From Dokdonella immobilis (GTDB lineage: Bacteria; Pseudomonadota; Gammaproteobacteria; Xanthomonadales; Rhodanobacteraceae): DNA of 64,000 nucleotides. Shown piece by piece: positions 16,917-26,736 of this stretch. The stretch's first letter is position 1. Every line of letters begins with the position of its first letter. The stretch covers positions 248,001-312,000 of the forward strand of contig NZ_FOVF01000002.1 of NCBI RefSeq assembly GCF_900115085.1, written 5' to 3'. The position numbers were made by a program, and so were the translations under genes. A model generated the notes under the pieces. It searched no databases. It saw nothing but the letters and a program-made list of their open reading frames with translations, and was not told where the DNA came from.

Positions 16917-18530
16917 ATGATCGACAACGAATCCCGAACCATTCCCATATCTGACGGCCTGGCCCTGAAGCAGATCGACGGGCCGCGTTTGGCCGCCCGC
17001 AGCTGGCGCTTGAGCGATCCTTTCCGGATCGGTCGCTCCGCCAGCAACGAGCTCGAATTGCCCGATCCCGGCATCTCCCGGCGTCACGCCAGCGTCGAAC
17101 GCGTCGCAGACGAGTGGGTGGTCCGCGACTGCGGTTCGCGGCAGGGCACTGAACTGAATGGCCTGGCCCTTGAAGAGTCGGGGACGGCCCGTATTCGCGC
17201 CGGCGATATCCTCTCCGTGGGCCCCTGGCAGTTCCGCATCGATGTGTGCGCCGGAGACACGCCGTTGCCGGGCAGCGCCGATGCGGCGACCCGGATCAGC
17301 GTCGTGCGTGCCGGGGGAAATCTGGCCGAACAGCGCCTTGAGCTGCTGCTGCAATATGCGGGCGACATTGCCGCGGCCGGCGATGAAGACACCCTGGCCG
17401 AAATACTGGCCGAGCATGCCCTGCTCGGGTCCGGTTACGCGCGGGCCACGGTGCTTTGGCGCCGCGGGGATGAGATCGTCGTGCGCTGCCAGCGACCTGC
17501 GCCGTCGCCGACTGGACGCTGGCGTTTCAACGCCGCGCTGGTGGCCTCCGCAGACCGCGGTGAGCTCGCGCGCCTCGAATCCGACATGGCCGAGGGCGAC
17601 GGATCCGTTCTGGCACCGCGCAAGTCGAGACGCGCCATGTGCGTGCCGATCATGCTCGACGGTCGCGCCGAGGCCTTCCTGTATCTGGACTCGGAGCGGA
17701 TCGGGACACGCCGGCATGCCGACGCGCCGACGTTCTGCCATGCACTGGCCCGGCTGGCGGCACTGGCCTTGTCCAACCTGCACCGGCTCGAGCACGAACG
17801 CGAGCACGCCGCTTTCACGGCAGACCTGGAACGCGCCCGTGACGTGCAGAAGCGCCTGCTTCCGCCGGCCACCGGCACGATCGGGACGGTCCGCTACGCC
17901 CTGCATCTCCACCCCGGCCGGGTCGTTGGCGGCGATGTCGTCGATGTCTTCGAGATCGACGGCGGACGTGTCGTGGCCGCGCTTGGCGACGTCAGCGGAG
18001 CCGGCCTCGGGGCGGGTTTGGTCATGGCCTCGGTGCAATCCTTCCTGCGCGCGGGCTTCGCCCACGACGGCGATCCGGTGCGTGTCGTCAGCCAGCTCAA
18101 TGCACACCTGTGCGCACAGACCGGGGACGGTCGATTCGTCACCCTGTGGCTGGGCGTCTTCGAACACGGTGGCTCACGCTGCCATTTCGTCGACGCGGGT
18201 CACGGCCATGCCCTGCGCCTTGCGGGCGGCTCGGTGCAGCCGCTGTCTCCGCGCGGCTGCATACCGCTCGGCATCGATGCCCGGGCCCAATTCGTCGCCG
18301 AGGCCCTGCAACTGGGGCGCGACGAAATGGTCATGCTTTACAGCGACGGCGTCGTCGAGCAGCGCGGCGCAGAGGGATCTGCGTGGGGTACCGAAGGCTT
18401 GTCGCAAGCGGTTGCCAGCGCCGCCACGCCGGTGGATGCGATCGCGCTGGCATGGAAGGCCCTCGGCGAACATGCCAGTGGTGTGGCTCCGGAGGACGAC
18501 GCCACGGTGCTGGCCCTGGCGGTCAACTGA
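16917..18530 (+). CDS. FHA-GAF-PP2C (SpoIIE-type) serine phosphatase
   Basis: The protein has 537 residues. An N-terminal FHA domain (about 25-110) has GRSASNELELPDPGISRRHAS, holding the phosphothreonine-binding Arg, Ser and His. A GAF-like region (about 140-290) is followed by a PP2C/SpoIIE phosphatase (about 325-537). Metal ligands are visible: GGDVVD near 339, GDVSGAGLG near 357, SDGVVE near 476, EDDAT near 526. Such proteins dephosphorylate partner-switching or FHA ligands in response to a signal sensed by GAF. It converges with an FHA-GGDEF gene only 20 bp away. No kinase or anti-sigma partner is in the window. Confidence 0.88.
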   Translation: MIDNESRTIPISDGLALKQIDGPRLAARSWRLSDPFRIGRSASNELELPDPGISRRHASVERVADEWVVRDCGSRQGTELNGLALEESGTARIRAGDILSVGPWQFRIDVCAGDTPLPGSADAATRISVVRAGGNLAEQRLELLLQYAGDIAAAGDEDTLAEILAEHALLGSGYARATVLWRRGDEIVVRCQRPAPSPTGRWRFNAALVASADRGELARLESDMAEGDGSVLAPRKSRRAMCVPIMLDGRAEAFLYLDSERIGTRRHADAPTFCHALARLAALALSNLHRLEHEREHAAFTADLERARDVQKRLLPPATGTIGTVRYALHLHPGRVVGGDVVDVFEIDGGRVVAALGDVSGAGLGAGLVMASVQSFLRAGFAHDGDPVRVVSQLNAHLCAQTGDGRFVTLWLGVFEHGGSRCHFVDAGHGHALRLAGGSVQPLSPRGCIPLGIDARAQFVAEALQLGRDEMVMLYSDGVVEQRGAEGSAWGTEGLSQAVASAATPVDAIALAWKALGEHASGVAPEDDATVLALAVN

Positions 18531-18550
18531 ATGCGGCCTTGGTTCGGCGG

Positions 18551-19474
18551 TCAATCGGCGCTCTGGTGGTTACGCGTCAGTTTGGAACAGACACGATCGC
18601 GGCCACCCTGCTTGGCCCGATAGAGTTGTTCGTCGGCGGCTCGCATGAGATCGCCGGTCGCGGTCATTCCATTCAGCCAGTCGGCAGCACCGATGCTGAC
18701 GGTGATGCGTTTGGGCTCTCCATTCAGGGAAAACTCCAGGTCCGACAGCGCCACGCGCAGTTCGTCGGCGAATGCCACGGCCTGCTCGAGGTCATTTTCC
18801 GGCAGGACGATGGCGAATTCCTCGCCGCCGATTCGGGCGACGATGAATTCCTCGCGTGAATGCCCGCGCAGCGCCAGGGCCACCTTTTTCAGCACCAGGT
18901 CGCCGCTTGGATGTCCGTAGCGGTCGTTGATCGCCTTGAAATGATCGAGATCGATGATCAGCAGGGACAACGGGCGCTTGTAGTTGGAGGCGCGGGCTAT
19001 CTCGCGATCGATCAGTTCGAGGAACTGGCGCCGGTTGTACAGATCGGTCAGCGAGTCCGCGGTGGCCAGCTGGTACAGCTCTTCGTGGTAGCGGGCCTCC
19101 ACCGATGAGCGCTCCATGAACTTGAGCACGCAGCTGCCAACGGCGATGTGGTCGCCGTCCTTCAGTTCGGCCTCGATGATTGGCTGGTCATTGAGGAAGG
19201 TCTTGTTGGTTGAATCCAGATCCTTGATCCGATACCCGGCTGGCTCGCGCGTGATCCGGCAATGCGCGCGCGAGATGCTGCGCTCGACGATCTGGAAATC
19301 GGCTTCGGGCGCGCGGCCGATGACCAATGCCGACTCGCCGAGATCGATGCGCTGGCCAAGCCGCTGTCCCTGCAGGACGACGAGGCAGGCCGGGACCTCG
19401 CCGGCGCCGGCACGGCGCAACGGAAGCATGGTCCGCCGTTGGGTCGTGCTGGCATCGTTGTTGCGAGGACTCAT
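18551..19474 (-). CDS. FHA-GGDEF diguanylate cyclase
   Basis: The protein has 307 residues from the ATG at 19474; an in-frame ATG at 19489 is possible but has no spaced ribosome-binding site. The FHA domain (about 40-118) contains VIGRAPEADFQIVERSISRAHC. The GGDEF domain (about 137-300) has active-site GGEEF at 216-220, so cyclic-di-GMP synthesis is expected. The inhibitory RxxD site is absent, replaced by REEF, so product feedback may be weak. FHA would tie cyclase activity to a phosphothreonine partner. It lies downstream of glyS with a 121-bp gap and converges on the FHA-PP2C phosphatase. Confidence 0.88.
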   Translation of the reverse strand: MSPRNNDASTTQRRTMLPLRRAGAGEVPACLVVLQGQRLGQRIDLGESALVIGRAPEADFQIVERSISRAHCRITREPAGYRIKDLDSTNKTFLNDQPIIEAELKDGDHIAVGSCVLKFMERSSVEARYHEELYQLATADSLTDLYNRRQFLELIDREIARASNYKRPLSLLIIDLDHFKAINDRYGHPSGDLVLKKVALALRGHSREEFIVARIGGEEFAIVLPENDLEQAVAFADELRVALSDLEFSLNGEPKRITVSIGAADWLNGMTATGDLMRAADEQLYRAKQGGRDRVCSKLTRNHQSAD

Positions 19475-19595
19475 GGTGGTCGGTTGCATCCCCTGTGGAT
19501 AGTGCACCGGGCCCGGTTCAGGCCGGGCTCTGGCGAAGTTTACGCGATCGACGGCGGCCACTGCTCGTGACTTCGCGACAACCCGATGCCGTGGA

Positions 19596-21764
19596 TCAGG
19601 AGGCCGCGCCGGAGACCGGCAGCATGGAAACATCGGCGACGCGCAGGAACATCGAGCGGATCCGCGCGAGCAGGGACAGCCGGTTGCGTCGCACGCGCTC
19701 GTCATCGGCCATGACCATGACGTTTTCAAAGTAGTGGTCGACCGGATCGCGCAGGGCCGCGAGGGTCCCGAGCAAGCCGACGTAGTCTCCCGCCGCGATC
19801 AGCGGCGCGCCGCTCGCTTCGGCCTGTTCGACGGCGTGCACGAGCTCGCGCTCGGCATCCGATTCGAGCAGGGACGGATCGAGCGCACCGTGACCACTGT
19901 CGCCGGCCTGGCGCAGGATGTTGCCGATGCGCTTGTTGGCGGCCGCCAGCGACTGCGCTTCCGGCAGGGTCGAGAATTGCACGACCGCGTGCAATCGACG
20001 GTCGAAATCGAGCAGCGACCCAGGTGACAGGGCGCGCACCGCCTCGAAGACTTCGCCGGCGATGCCACGCTCGGCGTAATAGCCGCGCAAACGATCGACG
20101 ATGAACTCGTAGAGCTCGGCCGCCAGTTCGGCACGGCGCTGGCCCGCATCGAGTTTGTGCGGCTGGCCATCCTTGGCCTTGCCGAGTCCGGCCGCCAGGG
20201 CGGTCTCGGGCAATGCGGCCAGCGCCTCGGCCAGGTGCGCCTTGAGGTCGAGGTCGAGCCCCGCCTCGATCAGCGTTCGCGCGAGTCCGAGCGCGGCCCG
20301 ACGCAAGGCAAACGGATCCTTGTTGCCGCTGGGCTTCATGCCGACGGCGAAGATGCCGGTCAGCGTATCGAGGCGCTCGGCCACGGCGAGGACCCGGCCG
20401 ATCGGGGTCGAGGCGATGGCGTCGCCGGCCTGGCGCGGCCGATAGAACTCATCGAGCGCCTCGGCGACCTCGGCCGATTCGGGCGGCTCGCCCTGGCCGG
20501 CGTAGTAGCGGCCCATGATGCCCTGCAATTCGGGGAATTCCCCGACCATGCGCGACATCAGGTCACATTTGGACAAGGCCGCGGCGCGCGTGGCCAGCGC
20601 GGCATCGGCGCCGACCCGGTTGGCGATGATGCGGGCGAGTTCGGCAACACGAACGCTCTTGTCCCAGACGCTGCCGAGCGACTGCTGATAGGTGACCGAT
20701 TTCAGGGAATCCTGGAACGAGGCAAGGCCTTGCTTGCGGTCCTCGTCGTAGAAGAACTTGGCGTCGGCGAAGCGCGGCCGGATCACGCGTTCGTAGCCCT
20801 TGCGGATTTCGGCCGGGTCCTTCGAGTCGATGTTGGCAATGCCGATGAAGTGCTCGCTGAGCCTGCCCGCCGCATCGAAAACCGGAACGAATTTCTGGTT
20901 CGACTCCATCGTCATGACCAGCGCTTCCTGGGGTACTTCGAGGAACTCGCGGTCAAACGCACAGGCAATCGCCACCGGCCACTCGGTCAGGTTGGCGATC
21001 TCGTCGAGCAGGTCGGCGGACAGGCGCGGCGTGCCGCCGGTCTCGGCGGCGACGCGCGCGACCTCGTCGACGATGCGTTGGCGGCGCTCGGCCGGATCGG
21101 CCAGTACCCTTGCGTTGCGCAATGCCACGAGCCAGGAGTCGGCGTCGGCGACGTGGACCGGACCGGCGTGGTGGAAGCGATGGCCACGCGACTGGCGACC
21201 GCTGTTCAGGCCGAACAAGCTGGCCGCGATCACGTCGGCGCCGTGCAGCATGACCAGCCAGTGAACTGGCCTTGCGAACGTGTAGGCATGATCGCCCCAG
21301 CGCATCGGTTTCGGAATCGGCAGGGCCTTGAGCGCCTGCTCGACGATTGCCGGAAGCAGGGCCGCGGTCGGCTGGCCGCGCTGCACGGCGCGGTGGACGA
21401 ACCACGCTCCCTTGTCGGTCTCGAGACGCTCCAGCGCCGCCACCTCGACCCCGCAACTGGCCGCGAAGCCGCTCAGGGCGCGGGTCGGATTGCCGTCAGC
21501 ATCGAGTCCGGCGCTGATGGCAGGTCCGCGCCGCTCGATGGCCTGGTCCGGCTGCTCGCTGGACACATTCGCGATCAGCACGGCGAGGCGCCGCGGCGAG
21601 CAATAACTGCGCACGCTGTCCGCGTCGAAGGCCACGCCATTGCGGGCCAGGCCTTCGGCCACGCCGCTGGCGAATGCCGCGGCCAGGCTGTCGAGCGCCT
21701 TCGGCGGCAGTTCCTCGGTGCCGATCTCGATCAGCAGGGGCGCGCGTCGGGTAGCCGGATTCAT
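19596..21764 (-). CDS. glyS: Glycine--tRNA ligase beta subunit
   Basis: The protein has 722 residues, slightly long for GlyS (about 690). It begins with the family motif [15 protein letters not shown]. The central HD-like and tRNA-recognition regions are present, including [26 protein letters not shown], a hallmark of the beta subunit. The DALR-type anticodon-binding domain lies at the C-terminus. With GlyQ it forms the alpha2beta2 enzyme that charges tRNA-Gly. Its start overlaps the glyQ stop by ATGA, so the subunits are translationally coupled. Confidence 0.96.
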   Translation of the reverse strand: MNPATRRAPLLIEIGTEELPPKALDSLAAAFASGVAEGLARNGVAFDADSVRSYCSPRRLAVLIANVSSEQPDQAIERRGPAISAGLDADGNPTRALSGFAASCGVEVAALERLETDKGAWFVHRAVQRGQPTAALLPAIVEQALKALPIPKPMRWGDHAYTFARPVHWLVMLHGADVIAASLFGLNSGRQSRGHRFHHAGPVHVADADSWLVALRNARVLADPAERRQRIVDEVARVAAETGGTPRLSADLLDEIANLTEWPVAIACAFDREFLEVPQEALVMTMESNQKFVPVFDAAGRLSEHFIGIANIDSKDPAEIRKGYERVIRPRFADAKFFYDEDRKQGLASFQDSLKSVTYQQSLGSVWDKSVRVAELARIIANRVGADAALATRAAALSKCDLMSRMVGEFPELQGIMGRYYAGQGEPPESAEVAEALDEFYRPRQAGDAIASTPIGRVLAVAERLDTLTGIFAVGMKPSGNKDPFALRRAALGLARTLIEAGLDLDLKAHLAEALAALPETALAAGLGKAKDGQPHKLDAGQRRAELAAELYEFIVDRLRGYYAERGIAGEVFEAVRALSPGSLLDFDRRLHAVVQFSTLPEAQSLAAANKRIGNILRQAGDSGHGALDPSLLESDAERELVHAVEQAEASGAPLIAAGDYVGLLGTLAALRDPVDHYFENVMVMADDERVRRNRLSLLARIRSMFLRVADVSMLPVSGAAS

Positions 21765-22666
21765 GCCGCTTCCTTGCGCGTGCGCAGGCCCGGAAAGCCG
21801 AGTCGTTCGCGTTGTGCGTAGTAGGCCTCGGCGACCGCCCGGGCCAACGTGCGCACGCGCAGGATGTAGCGCTGGCGCTCGGTCACGCTGATCGCGCGCC
21901 GCGCGTCGAGCAGATTGAAAGTGTGGCTGGCCTTGGTCACCTGTTCATAGGCGGGCAGGGGCAGGCCGGCTTCGACGAGCTTTTTCGCCTCGCCTTCGCA
22001 GGTGTCGAACCATTCGAGCAGTTTCGGCACGTTGGCATGTTCGAAGTTGTAGGTGCTCTGTTCGACCTCATTCTGGTGGAACACGTCGCCGTAGCTGACC
22101 ACGCCGCGCGGCCCATTGGTCCAGACCAGGTCGTAGACGTTGTCGACGTTCTGCAGATACATGGTCAGGCGCTCGAGGCCGTAGGTGATCTCGCCGGTGA
22201 CCGGCCGGCATTCGAGTCCGCCGGCTTGTTGGAAATAAGTGAACTGGGTCACTTCCATGCCGTTCAGCCACACTTCCCAGCCGAGCCCCCAGGCACCGAG
22301 CGTGGGCGATTCCCAGTTGTCCTCCACGAAACGCAGGTCGTGCACGAGCGGGTCGATGCCGAGGGCCTTCAGCGAGCCGATGTAGAGATCGAGGATGTCG
22401 TCGGGGTTCGGCTTGAGCACGACCTGGTACTGGTAGTAGTGCTGCAGGCGATTCGGGTTCTCGCCGTAGCGGCCGTCGGTCGGTCGTCGCGAAGGCTGCA
22501 CATAGGCCGCCGACCACGGCTCCGGACCGAGTGCACGCAGGAAGGTGGCCGGGTGGAACGTGCCGGCGCCGACTTCGGTGTCGAGCGGCTGGATCAGTAC
22601 GCAGCCCTGATCCGCCCAATAGCGGTTGAGGGTCTGGATGACATCCTGAAAACTGGGTCCGGCCAT
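21761..22666 (-). CDS. glyQ: Glycine--tRNA ligase alpha subunit
   Basis: The protein has 301 residues from the ATG at 22666 ([20 protein letters not shown]). An in-frame GTG at 22678 would add four residues but lacks a visible ribosome-binding site, whereas GTGAG precedes the ATG by seven bases. Class II synthetase motifs are clear: [16 protein letters not shown] and [20 protein letters not shown]. It provides the catalytic core of the heterotetramer. The first gene of the glyQ-glyS operon, it diverges from the GspE-type ATPase with a 74-bp gap. Confidence 0.96.
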   Translation of the reverse strand: MAGPSFQDVIQTLNRYWADQGCVLIQPLDTEVGAGTFHPATFLRALGPEPWSAAYVQPSRRPTDGRYGENPNRLQHYYQYQVVLKPNPDDILDLYIGSLKALGIDPLVHDLRFVEDNWESPTLGAWGLGWEVWLNGMEVTQFTYFQQAGGLECRPVTGEITYGLERLTMYLQNVDNVYDLVWTNGPRGVVSYGDVFHQNEVEQSTYNFEHANVPKLLEWFDTCEGEAKKLVEAGLPLPAYEQVTKASHTFNLLDARRAISVTERQRYILRVRTLARAVAEAYYAQRERLGFPGLRTRKEAA

Positions 22667-22740
22667 GTATTGGCTCACGGTAGCGGCGGAAAAGCGCGCT
22701 AGTATAACGGCCCGTCACCCAATACGAGGATCGCCGCGGC

Positions 22741-24582
22741 ATGGCAACCCAACCGGTGCGACCTGACAACGTCGGGAAATCCGCGGCGGGCAGCCCCGCG
22801 CAGGCGCCGCAACTGGGTCTGCATCATCGCATCGATCTCGACGAGACCCTGGCCGCCCTGCTCGCCGACGGGGTTATTACCGAGCCCGACCTGCGCCGCG
22901 TGCGCGCCGATGCGCGCACGGCGCGCGGCAAGCTCGAGCTGCACCCGCTGATACTGGTCGCGAACCTGAAGCTCGAGGATGCCCGCGATCCGGGCAAGCC
23001 GCTCAGTCTCGAGGTCCTGACCCAGTGGCTGGCCAATCGGGCGCGGCTGCCCTACCTGAAGATCGATCCGATGAAGATCGATGTGCCCGCGGTGACCCAG
23101 GTGGTCAGCCACGCTTATGCGCTGCGTTACCGGATCCTGCCGGTCGCGGTCAGCCAGCTGCAGGTCGTATTCGCGACCTCGGAGCCGTTCGATACGCGCT
23201 GGATGGCCGATCTCGGCCACATCCTGCGCCGCGACATCCAGCGCATGGTCGCCAGCCCGATCGACATCAGCCGCTTCCTGACCGAGTGGTGGGGGGTGCA
23301 GCGCTCGATCCAGCGGGCCAGGGATGCCAAGGCCGAAGCTGGTGAGAGTTCCGCCCTGCTCAATTTCGAGCAGCTGGTCGAGCTTGGCAAGACCGGCGAA
23401 CTCGGCGTCGACGACCGCCATGTCGTGCACATCGTCGACTGGCTGCTGCAGTATGCCTTCGAGCAGCGTGCCTCGGACATCCATCTCGAGCCGCGCCGCG
23501 ACACCAGCCTGATCCGCTTTCGCATCGATGGCGTCATGCACAAGGTGTTCGAGCTGCCAACGCCGGTCATGACCGCGGTGACGTCACGCATCAAGATCCT
23601 CGGCCGCATGGACGTGGCCGAGAAGCGCCGGCCGCAGGATGGCCGCATCAAGACCCGTTCGCCTGGCGGGCGTGAGGTCGAGCTGCGCCTGTCGAGCATG
23701 CCGACCGCGTTCGGCGAAAAGATCGTCATGCGCATCTTCGACCCGGACATCGTGGTCAAGGAGTTCCGCCAACTCGGCTTCACCGGCGACGAGGAAAAGA
23801 CCTGGCGCGAGATGGTCGAGCGACCGCACGGCATCGTGCTGGTGACCGGCCCGACCGGATCGGGCAAGACGACCACGCTGTATTCCACGCTGAAGGTGCT
23901 GGCGACGCCGGACCTGAACGTCTGCACAGTCGAGGATCCGATCGAGATGGTCAGTCCCGAGTTCAACCAGATGCAGGTGCACAACGCCATCGACCTCGAT
24001 TTCGCGGCCGGCGTGCGGACCCTGATGCGCCAGGACCCGGACATCATCATGGTCGGTGAAATTCGCGACCTCGAGACCGCGCAGATGGCCGTGCAGGCCT
24101 CGCTGACCGGGCATCTGGTGCTTTCGACGCTGCATACGAACGACGCGCCGAGCGCCCTGACCCGGCTGCTCGACCTCGGCGTACCGAATTACCTGCTGCA
24201 ATCGACCCTGACCGGCGTCGTCGCCCAGCGCCTGGTGCGCACCCTGTGTGCCCACTGCAAGGTGGAGGTGGCGCTCGATGAACGTGGCTGGGCAGCGATG
24301 ACCCATCGCTGGAACCTGCCGCTGCCTGAAGTGAGTTTCGGCCCCAAGGGGTGCCTGGAGTGCCGCAAGACCGGCTTCCAGGGGCGTACCGGCATTTACG
24401 AGATGATGCGCATCACGGCGCCGTTGCGGGCCCTGATCCAGCCCGACATGGACCTTGCGCGGGTCAGCCAAACGGCGTTGGCCGAGGGCATGCGCCCGTT
24501 GCGCGTGTCGGCGGCGGCCCAGGTGGCGCGCGGGGTGACCACCCTGCGCGAAGTCATGAACGTGTTGCCGCCGGTCGAATAG
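22741..24582 (+). CDS. GspE/PilB-type secretion ATPase
   Basis: The protein has 613 residues. An N-terminal GspE/MshE-like domain (about 75-190) is followed by a RecA-like ATPase. Walker A is GPTGSGKTTTL (near 377), the Asp box is CTVEDPIEM, Walker B is DPDIIMVGEIRD, and the His box is GHLVLSTLHTND. The zinc motif CAHC ... CLECRKTGFQGRTG is present. It should power type II secretion or type IV pilus assembly at the inner membrane. No gspF, gspG or pil genes flank it, so it is an orphan copy whose partners are elsewhere. Confidence 0.9.
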   Translation: MATQPVRPDNVGKSAAGSPAQAPQLGLHHRIDLDETLAALLADGVITEPDLRRVRADARTARGKLELHPLILVANLKLEDARDPGKPLSLEVLTQWLANRARLPYLKIDPMKIDVPAVTQVVSHAYALRYRILPVAVSQLQVVFATSEPFDTRWMADLGHILRRDIQRMVASPIDISRFLTEWWGVQRSIQRARDAKAEAGESSALLNFEQLVELGKTGELGVDDRHVVHIVDWLLQYAFEQRASDIHLEPRRDTSLIRFRIDGVMHKVFELPTPVMTAVTSRIKILGRMDVAEKRRPQDGRIKTRSPGGREVELRLSSMPTAFGEKIVMRIFDPDIVVKEFRQLGFTGDEEKTWREMVERPHGIVLVTGPTGSGKTTTLYSTLKVLATPDLNVCTVEDPIEMVSPEFNQMQVHNAIDLDFAAGVRTLMRQDPDIIMVGEIRDLETAQMAVQASLTGHLVLSTLHTNDAPSALTRLLDLGVPNYLLQSTLTGVVAQRLVRTLCAHCKVEVALDERGWAAMTHRWNLPLPEVSFGPKGCLECRKTGFQGRTGIYEMMRITAPLRALIQPDMDLARVSQTALAEGMRPLRVSAAAQVARGVTTLREVMNVLPPVE

Positions 24583-24691
24583 CCGGTGCCCGGGCGTCCC
24601 GGAGGCGGCGCGTTCCACCGCACGACTGTCGCGGCGCCCAGCGGCCCTTGACTTGCGCAAACGTTCGCCGAAGCCGGTCCAACCAACGCAA

Positions 24692-24729
24692 ACGGCCGGG
24701 CCGTCCGCGAGGCGGACGACACCGGCCGT
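24692..24729. terminator. Hairpin between the GspE-type gene and the small RHH-like gene
   Basis: Nested stems ACGGCCGG / CCGGCCGT and GTCCGC / GCGGAC form a strong GC hairpin between convergent genes. There is no clear U-tract, so termination is probable but not certain. Confidence 0.4.
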
Positions 24730-24782
24730 CATTGAAACTGCGCTGGGTGGGAACGAGTGGTTCCCGCCCGGCGGGCGTTTCC

Positions 24783-24998
24783 CTACTTGCGTCCGCGCGC
24801 GCCGCGACGGATCGCCTGCAGCGGGTCGCCGAGCTTGATGTTGGACAGGTAGCTGTTGATCGCTTCGTTGGTGACGTCGTAGAGCGGGCGGCCCATGACG
24901 GCGGCCGTCGCCTTCAGGCTGTCGCGCATGCGCTTGGATACACGCAGGCTGGCGTCGCGCGCGTCATCGTGTTGAACTTCTTTCTTCTTGGTAGCCAT
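24783..24998 (-). CDS. Small basic protein, ribbon-helix-helix-like
   Basis: The protein has 71 residues. A lysine-rich start MATKKKEV is followed by a short strand-like segment and helices, ASLRVSKRMRDSLKATAAVMGRPLYDVTNEAINSYL (written here in overlapping pieces: ASLRVSKRMRDSLK, then LYDVTNEAINSYL). That arrangement resembles an RHH/Arc-type DNA-binding fold. The tail is basic. A purine-rich ribosome-binding site (AAGGGG) lies upstream. It could be a regulator or an unpaired antitoxin; no toxin gene is adjacent. It diverges from the membrane protein gene at 25187. Confidence 0.5.
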   Translation of the reverse strand: MATKKKEVQHDDARDASLRVSKRMRDSLKATAAVMGRPLYDVTNEAINSYLSNIKLGDPLQAIRRGARGRK

Positions 24999-25160
24999 GG
25001 TTTCCCCCTTAGGGACAGAGATAAATAGTCATGTGCGACGAAATCCTTTTTCGCCACGGCTACAAGTGTAACGCCTTTGTGGCTTGGAATAAATGTGTCA
25101 TCGGTTGGCCCCGGTAAGAATTTGTGAATATCCCTGTGCGCCCAGCGCACGGAGCAAACG

Positions 25161-25170
25161 CCCCCCCCCC
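25161..25170 (+). repeat. Ten-C homopolymer in the 5' leader of the membrane-protein gene
   Basis: Ten consecutive C lie five bases before the GAGGAA ribosome-binding site and 17 bases before the ATG at 25187. Tracts of this length can slip in replication and could alter leader structure or promoter spacing. Confidence 0.85.
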
Positions 25171-25186
25171 AGTCGAGGAACCGAAG

Positions 25187-25942
25187 ATGAATGCCAAATC
25201 AGTGTCTGCAGCCAGCGGGATCGAATGGATCAGCGGATCCTTCCAGCGCATCCTGCGCAATCCGGTGGCCTTCCTGGTCATGGGCCTGATCGTGGCGGCC
25301 ATCGGCATCGTGCCGCTGCTCGGCGGCCTGGTCACGGTCATCCTCGGGCCGGCCCTGTACGGGGGCATCATCTACGCCGCGCACGAGCAGGAACAGGGCC
25401 GTAATGCGGAAATACCGCAGCTGTTCCGGGCCTTCAACGAGCCCGGCAAGCTCGGGCCCATGATCATGCTGTGCCTGCCGAGCATTGCCGGGGCGGTGCT
25501 GATATTCGTCCTTCTGATCATTTTCCTCGGCGGCGCCCTGCTCGGCGGCGGTTTTTCCTCGGTCAGCAGCGGCTCCCCGGCTGCCATCGTCGGTGCCCTC
25601 GGCGCCGGTGCCCTGATCCTGGTTCCGCTCATGCTCGCCATCGCGCTGGCCGTATATGCGCTGCAGTTCTTCGCCATACCGCGGGTCATGCTCGAAGGTG
25701 CCGAGCCGATGGCGGCGATGAAGCAGAGCTTGCGCGACTGTCTGGCCAATGTCGGCGCCTACCTGGTCTTCGTCGGCGTGCTGATGCTCGGCTTCATCGT
25801 GCTGGCCGTGGTGCTGTCGGTGCTGAGTTTCCTCGGCAGCCTGCTGGTCAGCACGGTGCTCGTGCCGACCGTGGCCTGCGGCCTTTACCTGGCCTGGCGC
25901 CAGGTCTACACGGGCGCGACGGAGTTGCCCGCGCAGGGCTGA
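25187..25942 (+). CDS. BPSS1780-like polytopic membrane protein
   Basis: The protein has 251 residues. Start ATG at 25187 follows GAGGAA with a 6-bp gap. About five or six hydrophobic segments are visible (FLVMGLIVAAIGIVPLLGG, IMLCLPSIAGAVLIFVLLII, LILVPLMLAIALAVYAL, YLVFVGVLMLGFIVLAVVLS). The N-terminal piece WISGSFQRILRNPVAF is typical of this family of unknown function in beta- and gammaproteobacteria. It sits in the inner membrane. It converges with tatC with a 29-bp gap. No substrate can be proposed. Confidence 0.72.
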   Translation: MNAKSVSAASGIEWISGSFQRILRNPVAFLVMGLIVAAIGIVPLLGGLVTVILGPALYGGIIYAAHEQEQGRNAEIPQLFRAFNEPGKLGPMIMLCLPSIAGAVLIFVLLIIFLGGALLGGGFSSVSSGSPAAIVGALGAGALILVPLMLAIALAVYALQFFAIPRVMLEGAEPMAAMKQSLRDCLANVGAYLVFVGVLMLGFIVLAVVLSVLSFLGSLLVSTVLVPTVACGLYLAWRQVYTGATELPAQG

Positions 25943-25971
25943 TCGGGACCGAGGCAAGCGGCGAGACGGAC

Positions 25972-26736
25972 TCAGGCGGCCGGCGTGTGTTCCTCCGCGG
26001 ATGCGCGCCGGGACGCCAGACGCGCGGCGATGATGCCGAGTTCGTAGAGCAGGCACATCGGAATCGCGAGCAGCAGTTGCGAGATCACGTCGGGCGGCGT
26101 CAGCACGGCAGCGACGACGAACGCGCCGACGATCGTGTAGGGACGGCTCTTGACCAGCTGGTCCGGCGTCGTCACGCCGATCGCGACGAGGATGACCAGT
26201 GCCACAGGGACCTCGAAGCAGAAGCCGAAGGCCAGGAACAGGACCAGGGCGAAGTCGAGGAATCGGCTGATGTCCGGCATCACCGCGACACCCTCGGGGG
26301 CGATGCTGGTCATGAAGGTGAAGATCGCCGGCAGGACGAGGAAATAGGCAAACGCACAGCCGATATAGAACAGCAGCACCGATGAGGCGAGCAGGGGAAC
26401 GGCGAGCCGGCGCTCGTGCTTGTACAGGCCGGGGGACACGAATGCCCACAACTGGTACAGGATGAATGGCATGGCCAGGAACAGGGCGACGAAGAAGGCC
26501 AGCTTGAGTGGCGCGAAGAATGGCGAGGCGACGTCGGTGGCGATCATTGCGCCGCCAGCCGGCAAGTGCTCGAGCAGCGGACGGGCCAGCCAGCCATAGA
26601 GCTTGTTGGCAAGTGGAATCAGGGCGACCAGAACGAGCAGGACTGCAGCCACCGCCTTGAGCAGGCGCGCGCGCAACTCGACCAGATGGGACAGGAACGA
26701 TTGTTCGGCGTCCCCGGTATTGTCAGCGTGGCTCAT
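25972..26736 (-). CDS. tatC: Sec-independent protein translocase TatC
   Basis: The protein has 254 residues with six membrane spans. The conserved N-terminal SFLSHLVELRARLLKAV and the loop FVSPGLYKHERR are present, matching the twin-arginine signal-binding surface of TatC. The start at 26736 overlaps the end of tatB by 14 bp; the longer frame repeats tatB coding sequence. It exports folded proteins, probably including redox enzymes such as the molybdoenzyme expected to partner the DmsBC-like genes at 61.8-63.6 kb. Confidence 0.95.
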   Translation of the reverse strand: MSHADNTGDAEQSFLSHLVELRARLLKAVAAVLLVLVALIPLANKLYGWLARPLLEHLPAGGAMIATDVASPFFAPLKLAFFVALFLAMPFILYQLWAFVSPGLYKHERRLAVPLLASSVLLFYIGCAFAYFLVLPAIFTFMTSIAPEGVAVMPDISRFLDFALVLFLAFGFCFEVPVALVILVAIGVTTPDQLVKSRPYTIVGAFVVAAVLTPPDVISQLLLAIPMCLLYELGIIAARLASRRASAEEHTPAA

